The position numbers and the translations under genes were made by a program. Shown here one piece after another: positions 24,301 to 33,363 of a stretch of 64,000 nt of DNA. A model generated the notes under the pieces. That model did not search any database. It worked only from the letters and a program-made list of their open reading frames with translations, and was not told the DNA's origin. This DNA is from Tubiluchus corallicola (taxonomy: Eukaryota > Priapulida > Priapulimorpha > Priapulimorphida > Tubiluchidae). The DNA is taken from contig JAQGDQ010000316.1 in the NCBI GenBank assembly GCA_030141605.1, forward strand, positions 163,501 through 227,500. The letters run 5' to 3'. Positions within the stretch are counted from its first letter, which is position 1. Every line of letters starts with the position of its first letter.

Positions 24301-27300
24301 AAGATGCATTATCTTCCGAGTCCGTACTCCATTCACCAGACTTTACTAAGCCCTTTTACCTAACCACTGATGCTAGCTTTATCGGTTTAGGGGCTGTTCT
24401 GTCTCAAGATAAGGGAGACGGGTTAGCTGAAGTGCCAATAACATATATTAGTCGCAAGTTGACTCAGCCAGAGACTAGGTACTCTGTGGTGGAGCTTGAA
24501 TGTTTGAGTGTAGTGTTCAGTGTTGAGAAACTAAGATACTACTTGGAAGGTCGACATTTTACTGTTCGTACTGATCAGTGCAGTTTGCTTGCTTTGGATA
24601 AAATGAAAACGAAAAATCGTAGATTATGCCACTGGGCACTTAAATTAAGTGAATACGCATTTGATATAGAACATGTCCCTGGTTGTGAAAACAGAGTGGC
24701 GGATGCTCTGTCGCGTTTGTGATTCGAAAATGGAGAACGTTTTTTTTTCCTTTCCTAGATCGCATAATATCTGATAGTCTTGCTTTTAGCGTTAAACATT
24801 GATTTTTGGCGCACATTGAGTCACTTGACATTTTCACGATTTATATATTGATGTAATTGAATTCTTGTAGTAGTGATGTATATAGATGCTTTTGTTGATG
24901 TTTATTGTTGCTAATTCTAGCTGCACTGACGAATATGAAAATTATTTGTATTACTGTGTAGTCATTAGGTAGGTGAGAGTTTTTCTCTTACTTTATTGTT
25001 ACCAAATACAAATTACTCTTCACAATTTGCTCTTATCGTAGTCACCCTTTCTTGTATTCATATGGAAGGACGTTGAGCGATGTTTGGTTACAATTCTTGT
25101 TGTTTGTGAGACGACATTGTTATTGTTAATCATAGCTAGGATTTCCTGCTTTGAGGACATATCCATGTTTGAGTTGAAGCCCAGTGTGATCATTGAGCAC
25201 TCACACTGTTAAAATCTGCTAGCAGTGTATTTTTAGTACCATGTACATTTAACCTTTAATGTGATTCATATAACCATTTTAGGGTATCTTCTTTCGGCTT
25301 CTCTCAGGAGAATTTTGTGAACTGTGTTTGTGCAAGTACTTAACTTTGGTGACGTTCTTTTGAGTTATATTGTAATTTTGTAATGCAATGATTGACATTA
25401 CCATTACCAATTCTTTTCATATTGGTTCAATGACCTGTCAGTTGCAATTTTTTTTGTTTCTTTTTGTGTGTGCTATTGTATATACTTTTAATAGTAATAG
25501 AGATTTGTGACCCCTGTTCCAATATAGTAGTTAGGATCTGTGGCATTGTGTCCATGATGTATGTATGTTGTACCAAAATGCACTCCAGATACTTTTAATA
25601 CGTCCATTGGTTAAGAGTGTTACCACACTCTTGGGGGAGGGCTTCTGTGACGTCACAGACGTCCTCGTCCGTATTAAAATTATGCTAAAGTTCATTTTGT
25701 ACTCCAAATAAAATATTCATTTCTGTTTTATGTTTGGGTTGGTTTTCTGCCCATCCTTTAATACCTCTCCCCTTTTCCCTGTTTGATGGCGATCTTCCTG
25801 TCACATGTCTTGAATGGTTACAGGATAATTTTCGCGCTCCTGGAAAAGCATTGAACCGTGATTTTTCCTTATTGCCGCCATTACGGGTTTTTAAGCTGCG
25901 TTGGAAGCACACGTTTTGTGGCAGCAAGTTTGAGATCTCATAACTTTTGAGATCTCATAGTGAGTTCGCTAGTTTTGGTGTTCTCAGTGTAATCAAATTT
26001 CTCTGAGAGGAAACCAGACGGTTCCTAGGCAGTGTTACTAGTATGCAGGAAACTTCGTCGTGTTCGTAATCTGGCCACGTAGATCATGACGGTTGTTGGG
26101 TGGAGTTTGGAACTGCCTAAGGAGGTTGCCTAGTTGAAGACGGGGAACGAGGAACTTTTCTCCTTTCCTCCGTCATTTGCTGACTCCTACAGTATAGGAG
26201 TAAACGGAGACGTTTCGAGACCCTGGATCCTTGTTTCTAACACTCTGGTGGTGGAGTCTGCAATGCGTGAGCCCCAGCAGTGTGGTTTCTTGATTCTTGA
26301 GATGTGATCCTGGATAACTGGACCCACGGTATCACGACCTGAGGCTAGCCCATTGGTACAGCTGCAGCGACAATGGAACTCTTCGGTAATTATCCTCTCC
26401 TCTCTTCCTATTATACCTGGGATGGGGTTTACTGAATTCTTTCGTTATATGTATGTATGTAAGTGATTTGTAGAAATATTATTTTTGAAATTACCACTAA
26501 ATAATTTTTACACGTTTTTTTATAAAAAAAAGCAATAACGTTTGTTTGTCCTCCTGTTCGTCCTCGTCATTTCTAAGTACAAATTATAATGGCCTAAAAT
26601 AGCATCAGTTTTAATCAAACTACTAGGACCCTCGGTAAAAAAAGTCTGGATAAAAACCCCTTGCCTTAAAAAATTAGTATTAAAAATTGTTTTTATCCAC
26701 ATGTGATGAACTCTGGCGTGCTCGGATAAAGTAAAAGACAACCCCTATTTCGCATTCCTGACAAAACTATTTATTCTTTTATACAATACACCATAGAGAG
26801 TCAAAAATGGTGCCAGTGGTCGTCACAATAGTCATTTTGTATGAAATTTTGATTGTTAATTACATATTGAATTTACTGTAGAGTCAGAAAATTTTGAAAT
26901 TGAACAGCAAGTGGTTCAACAAATTCGACAAATGTGGATACATGGACTTTATAGTGACTCTACTCTTGAAAAAATATCCTTTTGCCACATGCCTATTGTG
27001 CAGCAGAGAATTGCATCATGGCCAGATCTTGGAATAAACCATTCCAGTCCAGGAAGGATAGATTCTGGAAAGTTCAGTTCTACTTTAAGCAAACAAGATG
27101 ATTCAACGAAAAAGTGTTACAACGTAGTACTGGGTATAAAAGATGTGCAGCCATCAGATCTGAAAGATTATATGCTAACTGCTGATACAACAGAAGGAAC
27201 AGTTGAATACGTCATATCAGTACAAAGTATGTAACTAACATATTCTTGTATATTTATCACATACTATATGATTTGACTTTGTTTGATTCCGTAATTTCTG

Positions 27301-30300
27301 TTCCATTTCGGTGTTTCATACCCTAATTTATTTTGCACATACCTCACCAAGGCCTCGCTGAGTTTCCACCCAGCTTTTGTCTATAATTGTATTCTATTCA
27401 AAAAACAATTTAGGCTAGAAAAAACATTTTCAAATGTTAAAAACCTCGAATTTGTGAGCACAAGCTACTACAAGCAAATGGAAACCATACAGTCTGTGGT
27501 TATAAAACTCTTTCACGTTGTACTTTATCAAACCAGCCTACGCCTGTTACACTTTTAACGTGGAACAAAATTAGGTTTCAATACAGGCATTTTAGCAAAT
27601 TTGGTTGTATGTAAGGCAACACATTGTGGTTCTAGACAAACACAGATATGTAGTGAAATGCTGTAAGTATGGGCGAGTGATACTGCAACCATGGAACACA
27701 GAGAAATGATATGTGTGCTTACCACATAATGTATAATGTATACTGCATATAAAATGGCTTAAAGTGTCATTGCAGTGCTTCTGGCATAAACCTGCATCTA
27801 CCACATCATATACAATCCAAATCACGCTATAGCGTTCGAAATAGGTTACTATTGCACACTGGCAATAGTATTATAATTGCTATTATAAATAGACTTGTCC
27901 AATCTTGCATTTTTGCGAAATGGAACGAATTATTGCATAATTATGTAAATAATTATTAGAAGCACTTTTATTTTACATTTATTATGTAAAATAATTATGC
28001 CTATAAAATAAACAAGCTTTTAAATTTATCTCGTTTTAATTTACTAACGCTGTATACATAAAAACTTTGTAATTTTTATTTCATTGTATTACGTTCATTT
28101 TAGTACTGTATTTGCAGGTTATATGGTTTTAGTTCCGAAATAAAAAATTGAATTTTGAATTTGAATATAGTGTTGGTTATGTTTCTTCTTAAAAGGTCCT
28201 CCAGCCATAAAGCCTGGAACGAAGTCAATGTATAAAGTGGAAATGCTATCGAATGTTGAAGTAAATTTCTCTTTCTGTTGTCGGCCGAAGTACAAGAATG
28301 CCAGTTGGACTTGGGGTGCAGAAGGAGACAGTATTATTCACCTTTCTCCTTTAGAACCAACTGCAAACAGTGGAGGTCGTATAACTGCCAGCACTGAGAG
28401 TCAACCAAATGGCAATTGCTACAGCGCCACCTTGAAGATAGACCGCGTGATGCATGACAATTTTGGGAAATACACGTTTGCCATTAACAACGGAGGAAAA
28501 CTCAAAAGTTTTGATGTCACCGTTGGTACGTTTTGTTTTCCGTAAACATTCACGTCTTACTGACATTATAATATCCTGTTTTTCAAGTTTTTGCTATTCA
28601 TCAATAGATTAGAAGTGATAAAAACTTTCTGGGGTATTTGACGCGTGTGGGAATGGCAGGTGATGTTATCCACAGATCGGTAGGTACAGCATGCATTTGG
28701 AATTTCACAAGACCAGCAGAATGCGCTGCATACTGTACGTTTTAAAATGTATCATCTACAGCATGTTTTAAAATGTATCATCTACAGCATGTTTTAAAAT
28801 GTATCATCTACAGCCTTCCATTGTGGACATCCTGTTGCCACAATGGCTCGAATGTTTGTGATGTCCGCGTTTATGTCAAAAAATGCTTCACCCGTCTCAT
28901 TGCACTAAATTAGGGTCATTGTTTCTTTTCGCTTTGCTTTATTGCCTACTTTGTAAAAGTGTCTTCTTCCCCTTTGGTTTTGACCTTTTAGTCTTTTTGA
29001 GATTAACCAGTCTTCGTTGTCTGTTTCTTTTCCTATTGTTGAAGACTGGAATTTGGGTTACGAATGTAATTTTCAGTGATAAACAATACCTGCATATAAA
29101 TGATACGAACTGTGAAATGTAAGCAACTTTAAAACATCATTATTTCTGATGCCAGGAGCAATTAAAAGGTGATGAAGATAAGACATTTATTTTTGCTTCT
29201 ACACCAAAAACGTCTATAAGTAGGGAATTAAGCTTTTTTCTCCATATGAATCTCCATTTCATGAGGATCATTTTGATACGAAGCTCATTGTTCTTCGTTA
29301 TTTCTAAGCTGAGATAATCTACGTTGAAATTGAGGTACAGGCTATGCAGTGAAAAAGATAATCTTGAGAAAATCACTGTTAAAGTCAGTCATTCTTTTTG
29401 TCGTGTTTCTACAAAACACTTAGCAACCGCACAAATGTTGGTTGCTGCAGATAGCACATTTAAAGTAATGTTTAAATCCAGTAGATGGCTCTTCCTGACA
29501 AATATTTGGTCTTGTCAACAAAAAAAAAGAATTAAAATGACTGCTTGCACGAGCTACTATTGGCGTTTGAAAATACAATTTTCTTGACAATTGCATTACT
29601 AGTTTCTAGACAGAAAAGTGGGTAAGGAGTTGTAAAATTAGATTTTTAGTATTTTTGGACATTTTCCTGACAATTTGATACTACGCTTGTGGACAGTTTT
29701 ACTTTGCAAGCACACCTATTGTGTTTTTAAATATGCACTTTATACTTCTTGTATCGTTCATAAATATGTAAACCTTTGTTTATTAGTATTTCAATGAAAT
29801 GATGATAATATTTGCAAACTTGTGATTGGCCAGACTTTGCGAGTACGGTACACTTATAGTACATAAATATGTAAGCGTTTGTTTATTAGTATTTCAATGA
29901 AATGATGATAATATTTGCAAACTTGTGATTGACCAGACTTTGCGAGTACGGTACACATAGAGTAGATAAATATGTAAGGCTTTGTTTATTAGTATTTCAA
30001 TGAAATGATGATAATATTTGCAAACTTGTGATTGACCAGACCTTGCGAGTACGGTACACATAGAGTAGATAAATATGTAAGGCTTTGTTTATTAGTATTT
30101 CAGTGAAATGATGATAATATTTGCTAACTTGTGATTGACCAGACTTTGCGAGTACGGTACACATAGAGTAGATAAATATGTAAGGCTTTGTTTATTAGTA
30201 TTTCAATGAAATGATGATAATATTTGCAAACTTGTGATTGACCAGACTTTGCGAGTACGGTACACATAGAGTAGATAAATATGTAAGGCTTTGTTTATTA

Positions 30301-32232
30301 GTATTTCAATGAAATGATGATAATATTTGCAAACTTGTGATTGACCAGACCTTGCAAGTACGGTACACATAGAGTAGATAAATATGTAAGCGTTTGTTTA
30401 TTAGTATTTCAATGAAATGATGATAATATTTGCAAACTTGTGATTGACCAGACCTTGCGAGCAAGGTGCACAAAGAGTAGAACACGTCAACTTTCTTATT
30501 TCAGCTAATTCATACACGTGGTTTTCACTGGGGTTGACAGTTGTGGCTGTTTTGGTTACTGTTGTTGGCATAGTTGTGGCACGAATGCGGAAACGTAAGT
30601 AGACCGAAGACCTCTTCAAAATTACAGGTCTGCAAGGCACGTGACTTGCATGCGTCACAACCCAGCTGTTCGCCATTTTTTTTTCGTTTATAACGATTTC
30701 TTTATTTGCGTTCTAATCACTGTGTTCACTACTAAATGACGCTAACCTTATCTAAAAACCTAGTTATTATTTTCTCCATGTCTTATGTAAATAATTTATT
30801 ATTATACAGCATTGGGTTTTGGCTATACTTATAGCAATAATAACATTTTGCGCATGGTATATAAGCAAGCTCAAGAAATACATAGAATAGATAAGGAATA
30901 GATAACAGGCTGAGCATTAAATAGAAAAATTGTTTAAGCTGTCATGTACGTTATTTTTCACAATTTTTACTTTTTTCTAGTTTTTATACACTACGAATGT
31001 CAAACAAGTCATTCTGAACATCACTAACACAAAAGATTTCAAGTTTTCAAAAGATTTTTTAAGAAAAAATGCACTGCTTAATAACAAAACATTACAATAA
31101 TTTTGTTTGGGCTTTCAAAACCAAATTTGAAGCTAGATTAAATTCTGCTCTTTCTTCCCTCTTTATTTGCCAAACCATCATTCCATCTAAACAAAACCAT
31201 AAACAAATGACAAAAAATAAATAACACTAGCCAAAAGTCAATTTTACATAATTCAGAGTTTTATACTGCACCGTTGCATTAATCAATAAATAGCTGTCAT
31301 CTTAAAGTAAATTTAAATTTTATAAAGTAATTAGAGCATATACGTACGTTGCTAGCCCCAAATCATAAGCAATTGCAACAGATAACGACAACATCTTATC
31401 AACCCACAATGTCACGTTCTCACTTAACACGCCTCTGACACAGATCAAACTGATCACGTGACCAGACCAAAAATCACCACTAGATGGCGAAAGCTAACAA
31501 CAAGCGAAGGCCGCAAAGCACGCCAATGCAAGATTTCCAGTACAATTTTTTTATATTATTAAATTACTGATGAATTACTGAATGTTTCAAGTATTAAAAT
31601 ATTTAATAGGGAAAAACAGCATAATAGCGAAGCACAGGGGCTACGAGAATATTTTCTGCCTTTAAAATTAATAAAATTTTAAAACTGACAGTTATTTGAT
31701 CTGTTAATAGTTATTTTGATTAAACCAATAACAATAGACTAAAAAGGGTGATAAAATGGCAAACTAGAAAATCTACGTAGCACAAAAAACTGCACAAGGT
31801 ACAGTAGTTTAGAGACGACTTTGTACAGATCAGCATAGCGTACATACTAAATGTCTTAAATACATTAAAAAATTATCAGCAGTTGCAAAATGAAGCACAT
31901 TTTTTGCTTTTGTTGTGTTTTTAAAAAAGTTTTTCTTATTAAAAAATAATTTGGGACTGAAAGGGTTAATAGGGAAAAACAGTATAATAGCGAAGCACAG
32001 GGATGGCTCGTAGCTAAAATTAGTCAGGGTGCTGCTTCAGAGAGTTTCTAGCCATTGCTTTAATACTGAATGAAACGTAACAAACGTCACGTAATTTTAT
32101 TGTTGCGTATATCACTAAATCAACGAGGGATGCGGTTATCGCTACGTTAAATTTTGACTTTATTGTAATGTTGCAGGCAGCCGACAGCGCTCAGAGGTAG
32201 ACGCCACATCTGACAGGGTCAGTTCTTCATGA
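15309..32232 (+). CDS. Two-Ig-domain transmembrane paralogue (Ig receptor gene 2)
   Basis: Proposed exons: 15309-15363, 26882-27226, 28196-28525, 30505-30594, 32177-32232; 876 nt, 291 residues plus stop, with every junction phase 1 and GT-AG. The last four exons are paralogues of gene 1 exons 6-9. They encode two Ig-like domains, a TM helix and a 17-residue basic and Ser-rich tail ending in TGA where gene 1 continues. The first exon encodes a signal peptide and is joined by inference: it is the only suitable phase-1 leader I see upstream, and the 11.5-kb intron between contains a minisatellite and an LTR retrotransposon. Alternatively the four exons are an unexpressed partial duplication. Surface receptor or decoy role inferred from architecture only. 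Confidence 0.6.
16397..17610 (+). repeat. 57-bp minisatellite, about 21 copies
   Basis: Unit begins AGTTTGAACATAGCAGCTCT, contains CTACTGTAG and ends TACAATAGAGGGAAGTCT. Most central copies are nearly identical; copies at the left edge (16400-16700) are more varied. It lies in the proposed first intron of Ig gene 2. Confidence 0.95.
17980..19160 (+). repeat. 5' LTR
   Basis: About 1181 bp. The start reads TGGACGTCAC, one base short of the 3' LTR start TGTGACGTCAC; the end is GTCGTCACA. Compared with the 3' LTR there are scattered single changes plus a dense patch around 18205-18290. Confidence 0.9.
19163..19175 (+). promoter_or_regulatory. Primer-binding site of the LTR element
   Basis: TGGTGTCAGAAGT two bases after the LTR. 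It is complementary to the 3' end of animal tRNA-Leu species (ACTTCTGACACCA), the expected minus-strand primer. Confidence 0.75.
19833..24722 (+). CDS. Gag-protease-integrase-RT-RNase H polyprotein
   Basis: An intact 1629-residue frame. I start it at ATG 19833 (context AGAATGGCT) because no ATG lies upstream in frame nearby. Order: Gag; zinc knuckle CYKCGKPGHRRPEC at residue about 428; aspartic protease DSGA at 519; integrase HHCC zinc domain from about 756; catalytic D826, D885, E921 (D-D spacing 58, D-E spacing 35); GPY/F-like WRGPYPIV near 1060; RT with VDYRALNKRT, FGLMNAAAS and YIDD at about 1362-1365; RNase H with TTDASFIGLG at about 1513; end PGCENRVADALSRL. Ty3/gypsy elements normally have integrase last, so integrase before RT is the Gmr1-type arrangement. 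No frameshift or stop, so it may be recently active. It acts in virus-like particles and nucleus to copy and insert the element. Confidence 0.95.
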   Translation: MAEATIYNKTRLNKMKKDELSRVASTLHLLVDVTHVSKQELIEHIIKAQQHILKMQQVPLQGKTFINSDKTDTLHDTSIRSPGSVAERIIESSKIGQASTPLQSVKPKDPFSTTWLEISQSGKGVGIEEDALKPAQNVIPTSSGWGNDKQCGISGFSLENLQGMNPDLVRDILQHEKEQGERAERMRKEEMEFELRKLELLNRSAALTNTSVVPTNPFNRMKVRGFRESSDDIQRYLNWFESCATSNDIPEANWSALLGPALSGRAADAYQQIPKEHIKDYSYVRKSLLAAYILTTDAYRKRFRALTKGHNETCHQYWLKVVRALTDFCEAINAVDSYSKLFEAMAMEQFMDNLTSDVRTWLKRHEFENGLEMAMEADKFISSKETDSRNHSFTPWKTGKFSQKQPYNNNTLVNVSDNKLDDKQKIVCYKCGKPGHRRPECQASQRNNHQNNNGQNATNIVNKANKTSRNKTPVKTLFGSCDHESTYTSSNKLQDIPVNNIPFMFEALVNDIPVLGQRDSGATVSMIHPRFVDKDQYLKSDPKPVRCVHGHVEPCRTAEIKVVGPNFAGWLTVSVMSDLPAELLLGNDYLSTLRPFTPNDESNLHEGPAGNNTQISDNEQSKLSSDPQISDSFAVTRTKAAELQAKAVRDQELHKQLEHSTYSTQEHSNLEQFKQEQAQLITVSFEQLKQEQHNDPSLANYIDHATTFEIAEQNGKGYFLKDGMLYYLCKHTKAGKPRELLVLPKSRRRQVLEIAHDNKMAGHLGIRKTADRILMEYIWPKIKHAVRGYCRSCPSCQKNGRLQRGDRLPLRPLPIPKQPFFRIGMDIIGPLSRTPDGNKYALVIVDHATRYPDCYPIPNIETTTILNKLVEFCCRYGIPKEILTDRGTQFTSKLTQQLEEQLGVKGIYTSAYAPSTNGLVERYNSTLKASIRKLIQDHPHLPWDLAIPFVLFAYREVPQESTHYSPNELVFGYPLRGPLAMLKERWGCEKLPELEDVDDYVSRIINTLDETLEDAHNSLRRAKLAQKSWFDRVSKQRSFNIGDKVLVQRMKKGSKMATTWRGPYPIVDKLSECTYRVKLGKPGSRRSLSTFHANRLKAYIDREEELVLMALHNEDRDDASINWQEVEETCNKIGSGKTEACDLPEYAFFPTAVATQSVEDVELPDYLSEEAKEQMRNIFHSYPQMFTDLPGRTKLVQHYINLHDKTPVQQHSYRVPQARLDIIRKEIKDMLDLGVIRRSDSEYSSPMLVVPKPPMDGVSQWRPCVDYRALNKRTIFSPYPTPRPDDMIDDLHGAKWISTLDLSKAYWQIELAPESQPVSAFVTNFGKFEFTVMPFGLMNAAASAQSLIDRILDPVSYCSSGYIDDVIIKSPNWTDHLKHVDYTLYNIRKAGVTVKPKKCHFAQQEVEFLGYVVGKNRLKPQLSKVERIRQFLRPQTKTQVRRFLGMVSFYRRFIPHFSSIAAPLHALTEKYAPVQVEWTEATESSFRQLQDALSSESVLHSPDFTKPFYLTTDASFIGLGAVLSQDKGDGLAEVPITYISRKLTQPETRYSVVELECLSVVFSVEKLRYYLEGRHFTVRTDQCSLLALDKMKTKNRRLCHWALKLSEYAFDIEHVPGCENRVADALSRL
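24723..25630 (+). other. Untranslated 3' part of the LTR element
   Basis: About 0.9 kb between the pol stop codon and the polypurine tract. No envelope-like frame or other gene is seen. Confidence 0.7.
25631..25645 (+). promoter_or_regulatory. Polypurine tract
   Basis: TTGGGGGAGGGCTTC directly before the 3' LTR, the usual plus-strand priming site. Confidence 0.75.
25646..26827 (+). repeat. 3' LTR
   Basis: 1182 bp with terminal inverted repeat TGTGACG ... CGTCACA. It starts with a perfect TGACGTCA palindrome (CRE/ATF type), which is damaged in the 5' LTR. Confidence 0.9.
26882..27226 (+). CDS. Ig gene 2 exon 2: Ig domain paralogous to Ig4
   Basis: 345 nt, acceptor ATTTACTGTAG, donor GTATGT. 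It encodes ISFCHMPIVQQRIASW, KKCYNVVLGI and SDLKDYMLTA, nearly the same as gene 1 exon 6. The 54-bp stretch between the LTR end (26827) and this exon is still similar to the gene 1 intron just before exon 6. Confidence 0.85.
27227..28195. other. Intron 2 of Ig gene 2
   Basis: The first 20 bases after the donor are like gene 1 intron 6 (GTATGTAACTAACAT). The remainder shows no element I recognise, and lacks the 13-bp minisatellite present in gene 1. Confidence 0.5.
28196..28525 (+). CDS. Ig gene 2 exon 3: Ig domain paralogous to Ig5
   Basis: 330 nt, acceptor CTTAAAAG, donor GTACGT. It encodes VNFSFCCRPKYKNASW, NCYSATLKI and YTFAINNGG. Same length as gene 1 exon 7 with the Cys and Trp residues kept. 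Confidence 0.85.
28739..28815 (+). repeat. 26-bp tandem repeat, three copies
   Basis: Three near-perfect copies of GTTTTAAAATGTATCATCTA plus CAGCAT in intron 3 of Ig gene 2. Confidence 0.9.
29761..30481 (+). repeat. 103-bp minisatellite, seven copies
   Basis: Unit starts TAAATATGTAAGGCTTTGTT and includes GATGATAATATTTGC and GAGTACGGTACACATAG. Copies start at 29761, 29864, 29967, 30070, 30173, 30276 and 30379, ending about 25 bp before the TM exon of Ig gene 2. Gene 1 has one diverged single copy at about 9400-9480. Confidence 0.95.
30505..30594 (+). CDS. Ig gene 2 exon 4: transmembrane helix
   Basis: 90 nt, acceptor TTATTTCAG, donor GTAAGT. NSYTWF then a hydrophobic run (LTVVAVLVTVVGIVVA) and RMRKR. 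Two residues shorter than the gene 1 exon. Confidence 0.8.
30595..32176. other. Intron 4 of Ig gene 2 with a direct repeat pair
   Basis: A segment reading AATAGGGAAAAACAGNATAA and then TAGCGAAGCACAGGG occurs at about 31605-31640 and again at 31968-32003, about 363 bp apart. No coding signal between them. Confidence 0.7.
32177..32232 (+). CDS. Ig gene 2 exon 5: shortened tail
   Basis: Begins after TTGCAG in the same context as gene 1 exon 9 and encodes SRQRSEVDATSDRVSSS followed by TGA. Gene 1 has GGG GAA at the aligned place and continues for 35 more residues. Confidence 0.7.
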
Positions 32233-33363
32233 AAACAGACATCGTACAAGATTGAATGAAAATTTGACAACTATGTTTTATTAACTGTATTTTAACCAGT
32301 CCACGACTGGGACTATTATGCCAGGATCTTTACTATTTTTAGTTATTTTGTATTCTAAAAGAGGACAACAGTTAAAAACAATGAGGCAATTAACTTGGCT
32401 TTACTACGTTATCAAGCAATTGGAATAGGAATAATAATTATTCCAGGCTCAATGTCATAATGGCTTTTTGCATTTATTTTGTAAACACTCTGTTTTCTCT
32501 GATTCTCTCTTCTTTTTGTGGCTTATAAATCTGTAGTATTTTTGTTTCTGTTTACGAAAGATCTGTTTTGAAATTCAGATGTAAGATAAATTCCCATTCT
32601 AAGTGTCATTTAACATTGCTTCTGTTAGATTTTCCAAAGAATTTTAATTGCATTACGACAATCACCTCTAAATGAGATAAGAAAAAACTTAGTTCTTAAA
32701 ATTGTTCAACATGGCAGTCGTAAACTACAAGGGTTGTATCATTAAGTTTGGCAATTAATAATTGATACAATTAATGTCAACTTTTGTTTCAATGATCAGA
32801 GATGTTGTTCGAGAATTGCTAACAGTAACATCCCTGATTAATTTTATTGCTTGAATAAACTTTAAAGTGCAAAACTAATACGTTTTTTTCATATTGCATT
32901 GATTATATACTTGCTGATTGTAAGATTTTTATTATCTGCTGAAATAAACAGAATGTAGTTATTGTATAAAAACGTATATGTGTCTAAACTTCTTGGACTA
33001 GTAGATTTTAAAGTCTTGAACGTAACAAACAACCCTGCACACCTCGCAATTGAAGGAGCAAATTTTCTACTGCATATGAAAGTCTATTTTTTGATTATGG
33101 ATGTTATTTCAGAAGTGGAGTGACAGCGTTAGGTATGTAAGAGATACAAATGTCTTGTTTTGGTAAACAATAAATAACTAAGGACAATATACCATTGTTT
33201 TACTGCTGTAAAGCTTCTGTACGTGGTTCATTGCTAGTTATTGGGGTGCAGGAGACAAAAACGAAATATCTTTAACAGTAGATGAAGACGTCAAAATCAA
33301 TTTTATTAAACTTGCTCTTTTGTTTTACTTTTTCTTTGGTAGTAACTTGGGTTTTGTGTGTAG
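32233..33363. other. 3' flank of Ig gene 2
   Basis: Parts resemble the gene 1 3' flank (around 10.5-10.7 kb), so the duplication reaches past the stop codon. The proximal polyadenylation signal of gene 1 is lost here; the next AATAAA is at 32854-32859. No other gene seen. Confidence 0.5.

Larger units (their letters stand above)
17980..26827 (+). mobile_element. Ty3/gypsy LTR retrotransposon of Gmr1-type domain order
   Basis: Full-length 8.85-kb element: 5' LTR 17980-19160, primer-binding site, one long gag-pol frame 19833-24722, polypurine tract, 3' LTR 25646-26827. The two LTRs are near-identical except for a cluster of differences around 18205-18290. The 5-bp flanks do not match (ACACA before, ATAGT after), so no target-site duplication is visible. 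It sits in the proposed intron 1 of Ig gene 2, ending 54 bp before exon 2. Confidence 0.95.

Noticed and set aside
19833-24722. Integrase before RT as an assembly error
   Set aside because: The frame is continuous through all domains and the arrangement is known for Gmr1-type elements.
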